Part shown: one piece after another, positions 55,872-64,000 of the stretch
Layout of the letters: each line of letters starts with the position of its first letter
Numbering within the stretch: the stretch's first letter is position 1
Assembly (NCBI RefSeq): GCF_000214665.1
Contig: NC_015572.1
Span: 1,860,001 to 1,924,000, forward strand
DNA: 64,000 nucleotides
Source: Methylomonas methanica MC09
GTDB taxonomy: Bacteria; Pseudomonadota; Gammaproteobacteria; Methylococcales; Methylomonadaceae
Reading direction: 5' to 3'
Notes under the pieces: model-generated
What the model was told of the DNA's origin: nothing
The model's input: only the letters and a program-made list of their open reading frames with translations
Databases searched by the model: none
Position numbers and translations under genes: made by a program

Positions 55872-58069
55872 TATTGTTTTGCTTGTTGTCGCTGGTGTTC
55901 CGGCCGGTCTTCGCCTTAAATAGCGAGGATATTTTGCCGCCGGACCAAGTGTTTAAGTTAACCGTTACCGGACAATCCCGACAACAGCTTGAGCTTGAGT
56001 GGCAAATTGAGCCCGGTTATCACTTGTACCGCGACAAAACCAAAATCGAATCCCAAACCGACGGTATTCAAATAGGCGCTTTCCAAATGCCGGAGGGCGC
56101 CGTGGAGCATGACGCGGTTTTTGGCGATATGAGCGTATACCGCGACCGCCTCAAGCTGACGGTGCCGATCATCAACCCGCAAAACCTGCCGCAAGCCAAG
56201 CTGTTGGTTAAATATCAAGGCTGTGCGGATATCGGGGTGTGTTATCCGCCGCAAAAAAAACGCCTTGAGGTGGCCTTGCCGGAATCGTTTCCGACTGCAC
56301 CGGCCAGCGCGGTCAATCAATTCTTCGGCGGTTTGAAAAAACTCACGCCCAGCTTGTTTACGGATGAATTACTGCCGCCCGAGCAGGCGTTTCAGTTTTT
56401 CGCCACGCTTAAAGACGATCACACCGTGCATGTCAGCTGGTTAATTGCGGATGGCTATTATCTGTATAAGCACAAGCTGGGCTTGACGCTGGCTGAGTCG
56501 ACCCGGACCCAATTGGCCAAATTGCCGTTGCCGCCGGGCGAAACGCATTTGGATGAAGAGTTCGGTCAGGTTGAAGTCTACCGTAACGAACTGAGTCTGG
56601 ATGTGCCATTGCAAAGGCAGTCGCTGGCGGCGGAGAGCGTGGAATTGACCGCCAAGTTTCAAGGTTGCGCGGACAGAGGGGTCTGTTATCCGCCGATGAC
56701 CAGCAAGGTGGTGTTGCAATTGCCGGCGACCGAGGCACTGGTGCCGGTGATTGAATCCGAGCAGGATGCGGCGTCCGAACAAGACCGGATTGTCAATGCG
56801 TTAAAAAGCGATAGCTTGGTGTTAACCCTGATCAGTTTCTTTGGTTTTGGGGTGTTATTGTCGCTGACGCCCTGCGTGTTTCCGATGATTCCGATTCTGT
56901 CGGGTATCATCGTCGGACACGGCCATCACATTAGCACCCGCAAGGCTTTTCTGCTGTCGGCCAGTTTTGTGCTGGCGTCGGCGTTGATGTATACCGTGTT
57001 CGGCATATTGGCCGCCCTGTTCGGTAGCAATTTGCAGGCTGCCTTCCAGGAGCCGTGGGTAATCGCTACCTTTGCCGGCATGTTTGTGTTGCTGTCGTTA
57101 TCGATGTTCGGTTTTTATAACCTGCAAATACCCGCGGGCTTACAGTCTAAATTACATCACTCCAGTGACCGGCACCGCGACGGCTCCTATTGGGGGGCCG
57201 GTGTAATGGGGGCGCTATCGTCGTTGATTGTCGGGCCCTGCGTGGCGGCACCGTTGGCGGCGGCTCTAATTTATATCGGTCAGACCGGTGATGTGGTATT
57301 GGGCGGTTCGGCGTTATTCGCCATGGGGCTGGGTATGGGGCTGCCGCTGTTGCTGGTCGGTGCGTCCGCCGGCAAGTTGCTGCCCAAGGCCGGCGAGTGG
57401 ATGAACGCCACCAAAGCGGTATTCGGGGTCGTTATGCTGGCGGTGGCGGTATGGATGTTGTCGCGCATTTTGCCGGCCACAGTTATCATGTTGCTGTCGG
57501 CGATGCTGTTGATTATTCCGGCCATTTATTTAAATGCGATAGAGCCGTTGCCGCAGCCGTCTTCCGGTTGGAAAAAGTTATGGAAAGGCCTGGGGTTGAT
57601 GATGTTGCTGTTCGGCGTGCTGCAGTTGATCGGTTTGAGTGCGGGAAACACCAACCCGTTGCAACCTCTGGCAGGTTTGGCTGTCGGCGGCGAAGTGCAG
57701 GCCAAGGAAGGTATTCAGTTTAAGCGGGTGCGCGGCATCGCGGAGTTGGAGCAAACCTTGCAGCAAGCGAAAGCCAACCAGCAATGGGTGATGTTGGATT
57801 TTTATGCCGACTGGTGTGTGTCCTGTAAGGAAATGGAGGCCTATACCTTTACCGATACGCAGGTTAAGCAGCAATTACAGAACTTTGTGTTGATTCAGGC
57901 CGATGTCACGGAAAACAACGACGAGGATAAAGCCCTGTTGCAACGCTTCAATCTGGTCGGCCCGCCGGGCATCATCTTTTTCGACCCTGCCGGGCAGGAA
58001 CGCAGTAATAAGCGGGTCATCGGTTATCAAGATGCCGCCACGTTCGTGAATAGCTTAAAACAATTATGA
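55853..58069 (+). CDS. dsbD: thiol:disulfide interchange protein DsbD with tandem N-terminal domains
   Basis: A membrane electron carrier bringing reducing power from cytoplasmic thioredoxin to the periplasm. It has 738 residues against about 565 in E. coli because the N-terminal DsbD-alpha domain is duplicated: Cys124/Cys130 in YQGCADIGVCYPP and Cys272/Cys278 in FQGCADRGVCYPP. The signal peptide is residues 1-21. The transmembrane core carries Cys in LTPCVFPMIPI and GPCVAAPLAAA. The C-terminal thioredoxin domain has WCVSC (Cys655/Cys658). ATG 55853 overlaps cutA. Confidence 0.95.
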   Translation: MPAYQLILFCLLSLVFRPVFALNSEDILPPDQVFKLTVTGQSRQQLELEWQIEPGYHLYRDKTKIESQTDGIQIGAFQMPEGAVEHDAVFGDMSVYRDRLKLTVPIINPQNLPQAKLLVKYQGCADIGVCYPPQKKRLEVALPESFPTAPASAVNQFFGGLKKLTPSLFTDELLPPEQAFQFFATLKDDHTVHVSWLIADGYYLYKHKLGLTLAESTRTQLAKLPLPPGETHLDEEFGQVEVYRNELSLDVPLQRQSLAAESVELTAKFQGCADRGVCYPPMTSKVVLQLPATEALVPVIESEQDAASEQDRIVNALKSDSLVLTLISFFGFGVLLSLTPCVFPMIPILSGIIVGHGHHISTRKAFLLSASFVLASALMYTVFGILAALFGSNLQAAFQEPWVIATFAGMFVLLSLSMFGFYNLQIPAGLQSKLHHSSDRHRDGSYWGAGVMGALSSLIVGPCVAAPLAAALIYIGQTGDVVLGGSALFAMGLGMGLPLLLVGASAGKLLPKAGEWMNATKAVFGVVMLAVAVWMLSRILPATVIMLLSAMLLIIPAIYLNAIEPLPQPSSGWKKLWKGLGLMMLLFGVLQLIGLSAGNTNPLQPLAGLAVGGEVQAKEGIQFKRVRGIAELEQTLQQAKANQQWVMLDFYADWCVSCKEMEAYTFTDTQVKQQLQNFVLIQADVTENNDEDKALLQRFNLVGPPGIIFFDPAGQERSNKRVIGYQDAATFVNSLKQL

Positions 58070-58593
58070 AAACCGCTCTGATGATCCTGCTGGTAGCCGG
58101 CATCGCCTTGGCTGCCGGTATTTTTTTGCAACAGCAAAATCAGCCTGCCGTTGCCGTCGACAAAGCCGGTCCGGCGCTGCAATTCAGTTTTCCCGATACG
58201 GACGGGCAGGTGCACTCAGCGTCCCAATGGCAGGGCAAAATTTTAGTCGTCAACTTTTGGGCGACTTGGTGTCCGCCCTGTTTAAAGGAAATTCCGGAAT
58301 TTATCCAATGGCAGGATACGTATCGGGCTAAAAACCTGCAATTTGTCGGTATCGCCATAGACGATCGGGATTCGGTTGCCGAATATACGCAACGCGTTGC
58401 CGTAAATTATCCGATCTTGATCGCCGGCGATGAAGGCAGTGTGCTGGCGCATCAGCTGGGTAATATTATTAATGCCGTACCGTTTACCGTTATCGTCGAT
58501 CAACAAGGTCGAATCGTGCACCGTCAGCCGGGCGAACTGACCAAGGCGCAGTTTCTGCGCGTTGTAGAGCCGTTACTGGCGGGCGAAAGCTAA
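58066..58593 (+). CDS. TlpA-like periplasmic thioredoxin
   Basis: A 175-residue membrane-anchored thioredoxin. One N-terminal helix (LMILLVAGIALAAGIFL) is followed by a TlpA/ResA-like fold with WCPPC in VVNFWATWCPPCLKEIPEF and the cis-Pro region NAVPFTVIVDQQG. Its start overlaps the dsbD stop (ATGA). Membrane-tethered partners of this kind receive electrons from DsbD, probably for cytochrome c maturation or similar. Confidence 0.93.
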   Translation: MKTALMILLVAGIALAAGIFLQQQNQPAVAVDKAGPALQFSFPDTDGQVHSASQWQGKILVVNFWATWCPPCLKEIPEFIQWQDTYRAKNLQFVGIAIDDRDSVAEYTQRVAVNYPILIAGDEGSVLAHQLGNIINAVPFTVIVDQQGRIVHRQPGELTKAQFLRVVEPLLAGES

Positions 58594-58693
58594 ACAGGCG
58601 ATAAATTGCTAGAAAATGCGGGTTTATCTGGACAAAAACCTACAAATTAGGCAGAATTCGCACCTTCAAAATTCTTGACCGTTTAATAATTGC

Positions 58694-59155
58694 ATGGCGA
58701 CTATTACCGTTCTGAACGGCCCCAATTTAAATCTGTTAGGTGTGCGGGAGCCGGGTTTATATGGCAATAAAACCTTGCGGGATATTCAAAACGGTCTTGA
58801 ACAGCTAGCCGCGACGCTCGGCCATGATTTGGAGTTTTTTCAAAGTAATGCCGAGTTTGAGATTATCGAGCAGATCCATCAGGCCTACAGCCGGGGTGTC
58901 GATTTTATCCTGATCAATCCGGCGGCATTTACGCATACCAGCGTGGCGATACGCGACGCCCTGCTGGCCACAAAGATTGCATTCATTGAAGTACATTTGT
59001 CCAATGTGCATGCCCGCGAAGCTTTCAGGCGACATTCTTATTTTTCGGATATCGCCGTCGGCGTTATCTGTGGTCTGGGAGCCCGCGGTTACGAACTGGC
59101 TTTACAAGCCGCTCATCAGATATTACAAGAGAGAACTCAGAACAATGGATATTAG
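58694..59155 (+). CDS. aroQ: type II 3-dehydroquinate dehydratase
   Basis: A shikimate pathway enzyme of 153 residues. The family start is [19 protein letters not shown], with the catalytic Tyr in this loop. The His and Asn sites lie in [17 protein letters not shown] and [14 protein letters not shown]. It overlaps accB by 11 bases, an order common in gammaproteobacteria. Confidence 0.97.
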   Translation: MATITVLNGPNLNLLGVREPGLYGNKTLRDIQNGLEQLAATLGHDLEFFQSNAEFEIIEQIHQAYSRGVDFILINPAAFTHTSVAIRDALLATKIAFIEVHLSNVHAREAFRRHSYFSDIAVGVICGLGARGYELALQAAHQILQERTQNNGY

Positions 59156-59588
59156 AAAAATAAAAAAACTCATCGATCTTATCGAGGAATCCGATATTGC
59201 TGAGATTGAAATTAGCGAGGGCGAGGAGTCGGTAAGAATCAGCCGATATTCCGCCGCGCCGGTTCAATACGCTGCCGCGCCGGTTGCCGCAGCGGCGCCG
59301 GCCGCTCCCGTAGCCGCCGCAGTAGCCGCGGCCCCGGCGGAAGAAAAAGTCAGCGGTCATGTGGTTAAATCGCCCATGGTCGGTACTTTCTACCGTTCCG
59401 CATCGCCGGGTTCGCCTTCGTTTGTGGAAATTGGGCAATCGGTTTCGGTCGGCCAAACTTTGTGCATCATCGAAGCGATGAAAATTCTTAACCAGATTGA
59501 AGCCGATAAAAGCGGCAAAATCAAACAAATTCTGGTTGAAAACGCCCACCCGGTTGAATACGGTCAGCCTTTATTCATTATTGAATAA
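59145..59588 (+). CDS. accB: acetyl-CoA carboxylase biotin carboxyl carrier protein
   Basis: A 147-residue carrier for the fatty acid synthesis carboxylase. The N-terminal helix is [20 protein letters not shown]. An Ala/Pro hinge (about 42-70) follows. The biotinyl domain carries the modified Lys in [21 protein letters not shown] 59145 is the family start; the frame is open further upstream inside aroQ. Confidence 0.97.
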   Translation: MDIRKIKKLIDLIEESDIAEIEISEGEESVRISRYSAAPVQYAAAPVAAAAPAAPVAAAVAAAPAEEKVSGHVVKSPMVGTFYRSASPGSPSFVEIGQSVSVGQTLCIIEAMKILNQIEADKSGKIKQILVENAHPVEYGQPLFIIE

Positions 59589-59605
59589 CAGGCCAGGTGA
59601 CTACT

Positions 59606-60949
59606 ATGTTCGAAAAAATTGTTATAGCCAACCGGGGCGAAATAGCGCTGCGCGTATTGCGCGCTTGCCGCGAGCTGGGCATTAAAACCGTCGCGGTATT
59701 TTCCGAAGCCGACCGCGATTTGAAACACGTCCGTTTGGCGGACGAAGCAGTGTGCATCGGGCCCGCGCCCTCCGCGCAAAGTTATTTGAATATTCCGGCC
59801 ATTATCAGTGCCGCCGAAGTGACCGACGCGCAAGCGATTCATCCCGGGTACGGATTTTTGTCCGAGAACGCCGATTTTTCCGAGAAAGTCAGCCAAAGCG
59901 GTTTTGTATTCATTGGCCCGAAGCCGGAAACCATCCGCATGATGGGCGACAAAATTTCAGCTAAAAAAGCCATGATCGCTGCGGGAATACCTTGCGTACC
60001 CGGCAACGGCGACCCATTGTCCGATAACGATGAAAAGAATTTGAAGTTGGCCAGGGAAGTCGGTTATCCGGTGATTATCAAAGCGGCGGGCGGTGGCGGC
60101 GGCCGCGGCATGCGGGTCGTGCATACCGAAGCGGCGCTGATCAATGCCATTGAGCTGACGAAAGCGGAAGCGATGTCGGCTTTCGGTAACGGCACGGTTT
60201 ATATGGAAAAATTTCTGGAAGACCCGCGCCATATCGAGTTTCAGGTGTTGGCCGACTCGCACGGTAATGCCATTCATTTGGGCGAGCGCGACTGCTCGAT
60301 GCAGCGCCGTCACCAAAAAGTGGTGGAAGAGGCGCCGGCGCCCGGTATTACCGACGAGCAACGTAAACAAATAGGCGAGCGTTGCGCGCGCGCCTGTATC
60401 GAAATCGGTTATCTGGGGGCGGGTACTTTCGAGTTTTTATATGAAAAAGGCGAGTTTTTCTTTATCGAAATGAACACCCGGGTACAGGTGGAACACCCTG
60501 TTACAGAAATGATTACCGGCTTCGATATCGTTAAGGAACAATTGCGGATTGCCGCCGGTTTGCCTTTGTCCGTGACTCAGGAGCAGGTTCGTTTCACCGG
60601 GCACGCCATCGAGTGCCGTCTGAATGCGGAAGATCCGAAAACCTTTATGCCCAGCCCGGGTTTGATCGACCAGTTCCACATGCCGGGCGGGCCGGGTATC
60701 CGTTGTGAAACGCATATTTATAACGGTTACAGGGTGCCGCCTTATTACGATTCCATGATAGGCAAGCTGATCGCGCACGGCGACGACCGCGATAGCGCGA
60801 TTGCCCGCATGAAAACTGCGCTCAGCGAAATGGTGATCGACGGCATTAAAACCAATATTCCTCTGCAACAAAGCATCATGGCCGATTCGGCTTTTGCCGC
60901 CGGTAGCCAAAACATCCATTACCTGGAAAAGAAACTGGGTATTCATTAA
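59606..60949 (+). CDS. accC: acetyl-CoA carboxylase biotin carboxylase subunit
   Basis: An ATP-grasp enzyme of 447 residues that carboxylates biotin on AccB. It has an N-terminal fold [20 protein letters not shown], the glycine-rich loop [36 protein letters not shown] and the active-site region [14 protein letters not shown]. It lies 17 bases after accB. ATG 59606 is the family start; an upstream GTG 59597 is less likely. Confidence 0.98.
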   Translation: MFEKIVIANRGEIALRVLRACRELGIKTVAVFSEADRDLKHVRLADEAVCIGPAPSAQSYLNIPAIISAAEVTDAQAIHPGYGFLSENADFSEKVSQSGFVFIGPKPETIRMMGDKISAKKAMIAAGIPCVPGNGDPLSDNDEKNLKLAREVGYPVIIKAAGGGGGRGMRVVHTEAALINAIELTKAEAMSAFGNGTVYMEKFLEDPRHIEFQVLADSHGNAIHLGERDCSMQRRHQKVVEEAPAPGITDEQRKQIGERCARACIEIGYLGAGTFEFLYEKGEFFFIEMNTRVQVEHPVTEMITGFDIVKEQLRIAAGLPLSVTQEQVRFTGHAIECRLNAEDPKTFMPSPGLIDQFHMPGGPGIRCETHIYNGYRVPPYYDSMIGKLIAHGDDRDSAIARMKTALSEMVIDGIKTNIPLQQSIMADSAFAAGSQNIHYLEKKLGIH

Positions 60950-60960
60950 TAAAGTAGTTT

Positions 60961-60990
60961 GCGCGCCAAGCATGGCGCGCATTGTTTACT
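60961..60990 (+). terminator. hairpin between accC and prmA
   Basis: An eight-pair GC-rich stem (GCGCGCCA at 60961-60968 and TGGCGCGC at 60973-60980) followed by ATTGTTTA. The T-tail is weak, so it may only attenuate transcription into prmA. Confidence 0.55.
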
Positions 60991-61008
60991 TAGCATCTAA
61001 AGCAGACT

Positions 61009-61893
61009 ATGGCATGGCATCAGCTTTCGGTAGTGACTGACGAGCGTACCGCTCCCGAGTTGTCGGATTTTTTCAGCGAATTGGGTGCGGTCTCTGTGAC
61101 CTATAGCGACGCGGAAGACGAACCGGTCTACGAGCCGGCCATCGACCAGACGCAGATATGGAGCAACACTCGGGTTACCGCCTTATTCGAACTGGATGCC
61201 GATCCCGATGTATTGCAAACCCTGGTAATTAATCAATTCATCGGTCAACCTTTACGGCAGTGGGTCGCGGAAGTGATTCAGGACCAAGCGTGGGAACGGG
61301 CCTGGATGGAGCATTTTAAACCGATGCAGTTTGCCGGCCGGTTATGGGTTTGTCCGACGGGCCAGGAAGTGTATGAAGAGGGCCAAGTCTGCATGACGCT
61401 CGATCCGGGCTTGGCCTTCGGCACCGGCACGCATCCGACTACGGCCCTGTGCCTGGAATGGCTGGCGGGGCAGGATTTGCAACACAAGGTGATGATCGAT
61501 TACGGCTGCGGTTCCGGCATTTTGGCGGTTGCCGCTTTGTTAATGGGCGCCGAACATGCGCATGGGGTGGACATCGATCCGCAGGCCTTGACCGCTACCG
61601 AATACAACGCCGAGAAAAACCGGGTGTTGGACCGTATCAGTTATTACCTGCCGGAACAGTTTTCCCTGGCCGGCGCCGACATCGTGGTGGCGAATATATT
61701 GGCGAAACCCCTGATTGAGTTATCCGCCGTCATTGCCGCTCTGGTGAAGCCGGGCGGGTGCTTGATTCTGTCCGGTATCCTGAATGAGCAGGCGCAAGCC
61801 GTGGCCGAGGCCTATCGGGCCCAAGGTCTTAATGTTGAGGAGCCGGTCAGTCAGGAAGACTGGTGCCGCTTGGATGCCGGAAAACCCGCATAG
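61009..61893 (+). CDS. prmA: ribosomal protein L11 methyltransferase
   Basis: A SAM-dependent methyltransferase of 294 residues that trimethylates L11. The N-terminal substrate domain is followed by PGLAFGTGTHPTTALCLEWL and the SAM-binding MIDYGCGSGILAVAALLMGA, with NILAKPLIELSAVIAALVKP. It follows accC, as in many gammaproteobacteria. Confidence 0.97.
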   Translation: MAWHQLSVVTDERTAPELSDFFSELGAVSVTYSDAEDEPVYEPAIDQTQIWSNTRVTALFELDADPDVLQTLVINQFIGQPLRQWVAEVIQDQAWERAWMEHFKPMQFAGRLWVCPTGQEVYEEGQVCMTLDPGLAFGTGTHPTTALCLEWLAGQDLQHKVMIDYGCGSGILAVAALLMGAEHAHGVDIDPQALTATEYNAEKNRVLDRISYYLPEQFSLAGADIVVANILAKPLIELSAVIAALVKPGGCLILSGILNEQAQAVAEAYRAQGLNVEEPVSQEDWCRLDAGKPA

Positions 61894-61895
61894 CG

Positions 61896-62534
61896 ATGTT
61901 TAGCCGTTGCCCGCATTGCGATCGCCAGCAACAAGTTACCACCCGTCAATTGCGCGACAGCCGGGGGTTACTGACTTGCGTGTCCTGCGGTAAATCGTTC
62001 GATGCCTTGCCGGCGTTGACTGAAATGGCCGATGAGCCGGTCGATACGCCGCAACGGGAAGATTTGCTTCTCGCGTCGGGCAAACAGCCGGCGGTTAAGG
62101 GCTGGCGAATCGGCAACGCCTTGCTGTTTATGATGTTATTGGCGCAAGTGGCTTATTTTGAAAAGGATGGCTTGCTGCGTCAGCCGCAGCTATATAGCGG
62201 ATTAACGCACTTTTGCCGAATCGCGGGTTGCCGTATGCCCACCTATAAAAATTCGGCGGAATGGTCGCTATCCCATAGCGCATGGCAAGCCCATCTTGAT
62301 CGACGTTATGTCTTGACGGCGGCGCTGACCAATCAGGCGGCGTTTGCCCAAGCCTTGCCGCCCTTGAAACTGACGCTGAATGATTACAGCGGTCGATTGC
62401 TGGCGGAACGGGTGTTCCGGCCCGGGACTTATACCCCGGATACCGTATTGGCTGCCGATCATACGCAACAGATACACTTACCTTTAGTCGTCTCCGCACC
62501 CGACGTGGCCGGCTTCACTCTCACTGCGATGTAA
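61896..62534 (+). CDS. DUF3426 zinc-ribbon membrane protein
   Basis: A 212-residue protein. The N-terminus is a zinc ribbon (Cys5, Cys8, Cys28, Cys31) of the type found before DUF3426. One transmembrane helix lies near residues 74-92 (GNALLFMMLLAQVAYF). The extracytoplasmic part (about 95-212) contains LTAALTNQAAFAQALPPLKL and HLPLVVSAPDVAGF of DUF3426. The function is unknown. It starts two bases after prmA and ends three before the methyltransferase gene. Confidence 0.88.
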   Translation: MFSRCPHCDRQQQVTTRQLRDSRGLLTCVSCGKSFDALPALTEMADEPVDTPQREDLLLASGKQPAVKGWRIGNALLFMMLLAQVAYFEKDGLLRQPQLYSGLTHFCRIAGCRMPTYKNSAEWSLSHSAWQAHLDRRYVLTAALTNQAAFAQALPPLKLTLNDYSGRLLAERVFRPGTYTPDTVLAADHTQQIHLPLVVSAPDVAGFTLTAM

Positions 62535-62537
62535 AGC

Positions 62538-63734
62538 ATGGCTTACCCAGCGTTATTCCTAAAAAAACACGAAGACAAGCGCCTGCGACAGGGGCACCCC
62601 TGGGTGTTCAGCAATGAAATCGATACCAAGCGCAGTCCGCTGGAAACCTTCGGTGCGGGCGATGTGGTGGTGGTCAATGATAGTGGCGGCAAGGCATTGG
62701 GTTTGGCTTACCTCAACCCCAGCGCGCTGATTTGCGCGCGGTTACTGACGCGTAAGCCCAATATAACCATAGGCGAAAAGTTTTTCAAAACCCGCTTGGC
62801 GCAAGCTTTGGCATTGCGGCAACGCTTGTTCGAGCGGCCGTTTTACCGCTTGGTATTCGGCGAAAGCGACGGCCTGCCGGGCTTGGTGATCGATCGGTAT
62901 GACTCGGTGCTGTCCGTGCAGATCACCACAGCGGGCATGGAGGTATATAAACAGTTGCTGGTGAAAGTATTGGTCGATTTGCTGCAGCCTGCCGCTATCC
63001 TGTTAAAAAACGACACCAGCCAGCGGCAACTGGAGAATTTGAGCTTAGAGCCGGAACTGGTCCATGGCGCGCTGCCGGAAAAACTGCTGATCGAAGAAAA
63101 TAATGCCCGCTTTTTGATCAACGTGGCGGAAGGCCAAAAAACCGGCTGGTTCTACGATCATCGTTGCAGCCGGGCCCAGTTTGCCGGTTGGGCTAAAGGT
63201 CTTAAGGTCCTTGATTTGTTCAGTTATGCCGGTGCCTGGGGCATTACTGCTGCGGTTGCCGGGGCATCAGAGGTGACGTGCGTTGACAGCTCGGACACTG
63301 CCTTGGCGTTGGCGGCGGAAAGCGCGGCATTGAACGGCGTGCAGGAAAACATGCAGTTCGTGCGTAGCGATGTCTTCGACTATTTGAAGCAAGCCCGGGA
63401 ACAAAACCTGCACTTCGATGCGGTGGTGCTGGATCCGCCGGCCTTGATCAAACGTAAAAAAGATTACAAAGCCGGTTATGAGGCCTATCGACGCCTCAAT
63501 CATTTGGCGCTGCAGGTTCTGTCCAGCGAGGGTCTGCTGGTTTCGGCGTCTTGTTCGCACCATTTGAGCCGGGCCGATTTACACGATATTTTGCGTTCCT
63601 CGGCGCGGCATATCGACCGGCATTTGGTGTTTTTCGCCAGCGGCGGCCAGGGGCCGGATCACCCTATATTGCCGGCGATGCCGGAAACCGAATATCTGAA
63701 AACTTTTTTTTGCGCGGTATCCGGGCGCATATAA
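62538..63734 (+). CDS. rlmI: class I SAM-dependent rRNA methyltransferase (RlmI-type)
   Basis: A 398-residue 23S rRNA cytosine methyltransferase family member. The N-terminal PUA domain is LFLKKHEDKRLRQGHPWVFS. The RNase H-like linker has FGESDGLPGLVIDRYDSVL. The Rossmann core has GWFYDHRCSRAQ, VLDLFSYAGAWGITAA and the motif FDAVVLDPPALIK, with the catalytic Cys in LLVSASCSHHLS. ATG 62538 follows the previous stop by three bases. Confidence 0.94.
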   Translation: MAYPALFLKKHEDKRLRQGHPWVFSNEIDTKRSPLETFGAGDVVVVNDSGGKALGLAYLNPSALICARLLTRKPNITIGEKFFKTRLAQALALRQRLFERPFYRLVFGESDGLPGLVIDRYDSVLSVQITTAGMEVYKQLLVKVLVDLLQPAAILLKNDTSQRQLENLSLEPELVHGALPEKLLIEENNARFLINVAEGQKTGWFYDHRCSRAQFAGWAKGLKVLDLFSYAGAWGITAAVAGASEVTCVDSSDTALALAAESAALNGVQENMQFVRSDVFDYLKQAREQNLHFDAVVLDPPALIKRKKDYKAGYEAYRRLNHLALQVLSSEGLLVSASCSHHLSRADLHDILRSSARHIDRHLVFFASGGQGPDHPILPAMPETEYLKTFFCAVSGRI

Positions 63735-63745
63735 AGTCCGACAAT

Positions 63746-63922
63746 ATGAAAAAAAATCACACTCCTTGCGACCTGTGCGGCCAACCGGTAAAAGTGACGG
63801 GCTTCGAGTTTAACCATCCAGCCGGGTTAAAGCGATTTTGTTGCGAAGGTTGTTTACGTATTTTTCAATTGCTCGATCCCGAGCAGCCCTTAAACCATCA
63901 ATCAACGGAGAAAACTTCATGA
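63746..63922 (+). CDS. small Cys-rich putative metal-binding protein
   Basis: A 58-residue protein with CDLCGQPV and FCCEGCLRIFQLLD, a pattern like the putative metal-binding N-terminal region of cation-transport P-type ATPases. It probably binds zinc or copper. ATG 63746 is chosen as the only start after the rlmI stop. It overlaps the next gene at ATGA. Confidence 0.78.
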   Translation: MKKNHTPCDLCGQPVKVTGFEFNHPAGLKRFCCEGCLRIFQLLDPEQPLNHQSTEKTS

Positions 63923-64000
63923 ATACCCAAGGGGGCGTAAAAGCCTGCGAATCCTGCGGTGACCGCGTCAATATCGGTTGCCACCATCAAAAAATGTCGG
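63919..64000 (+). CDS. Cys-rich protein (3' partial at window edge)
   Basis: The first 27 codons read MNTQGGVKACESCGDRVNIG then CHHQKMS and run off the window. The CESCG...C pattern suggests a metal-binding protein. It starts within the TGA of the preceding small gene (ATGA), so the two are coupled. Nothing more can be said. Confidence 0.6.
   Translation, partial: MNTQGGVKACESCGDRVNIGCHHQKMS

Overview
The window reads as chromosomal DNA of a gammaproteobacterium. The conserved blocks (thrS-infC-rpmI-rplT-pheS-pheT-ihfA-merR, aroQ-accB-accC-prmA, hflK-hflC, uvrD) support that class. The overall gene set resembles Methylomonas-like methanotrophs, but no methane oxidation marker is present, so the genus is only a guess. 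The core DNA is moderately GC-rich. Two stretches look acquired: about 16.1-26.7 kb and about 42.6-47.1 kb.

Layout. (1) 1-5.2 kb: a divergent sigma-70 factor cut by the left edge, then hflK-hflC-ftsH (membrane protein quality control), closed by a strong terminator. (2) 5.2-14.4 kb: twelve closely spaced same-strand genes that look like one light and oxidative-stress operon. It has a BLUF photoreceptor fused to a PsiE-like membrane domain, a stand-alone LOV photoreceptor, a class I DNA photolyase, MsrP/MsrQ (periplasmic methionine sulfoxide repair), a lipocalin lipoprotein, a membrane hydroxylase, a TIGR01777 epimerase, a DUF523/DUF1722 protein, an SRPBCC protein and two unknown membrane proteins. 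A coiled-coil protein with GLFG-like repeats follows. (3) 16.1-26.7 kb: a P4-type integrase, a TacA/TacT-type toxin-antitoxin pair, and on the minus strand a defence locus: hsdR, a DUF559 nuclease, hsdM, hsdS and a SIR2-domain gene. REP-like palindromes sit at every junction of that locus and one lies inside hsdS. (4) 27-34.6 kb, minus strand: tRNA-Pro, the translation cluster with infC on a rare ATC start, thrS and tRNA-Val.

(5) 34.7-42.4 kb: a giant FAD/Fe-S oxidoreductase, a FUN14-family protein, an EI24/CysZ-type membrane protein, and divergent mtnA and mtaD (methylthioadenosine salvage). (6) 42.6-45.8 kb: an integron-type cassette array with no integrase beside it (a CALIN). It has two complete attC sites, a third split by an IS3-family element, three AT-rich cassettes of unknown function and a terminal barstar-like gene. 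A repeat-rich non-coding stretch follows, bracketing a small secreted protein. (7) 47.1-52.2 kb: a small exported protein, a LuxR-type response regulator divergent from a 7TM histidine kinase, and a lipoprotein whose C-terminal domain is homologous to the small exported protein. (8) 52.4-64 kb: uvrD, a DUF2892 protein, fxsA, cutA, a DsbD with a duplicated N-terminal domain, a TlpA-like thioredoxin, aroQ, accB, accC, prmA, a DUF3426 zinc-ribbon protein, an RlmI-type methyltransferase and two small Cys-rich proteins, the last cut by the window edge.

The most interesting items are the putative blue-light operon with two different flavin photoreceptors and the orphan cassette array with its interrupted attC.
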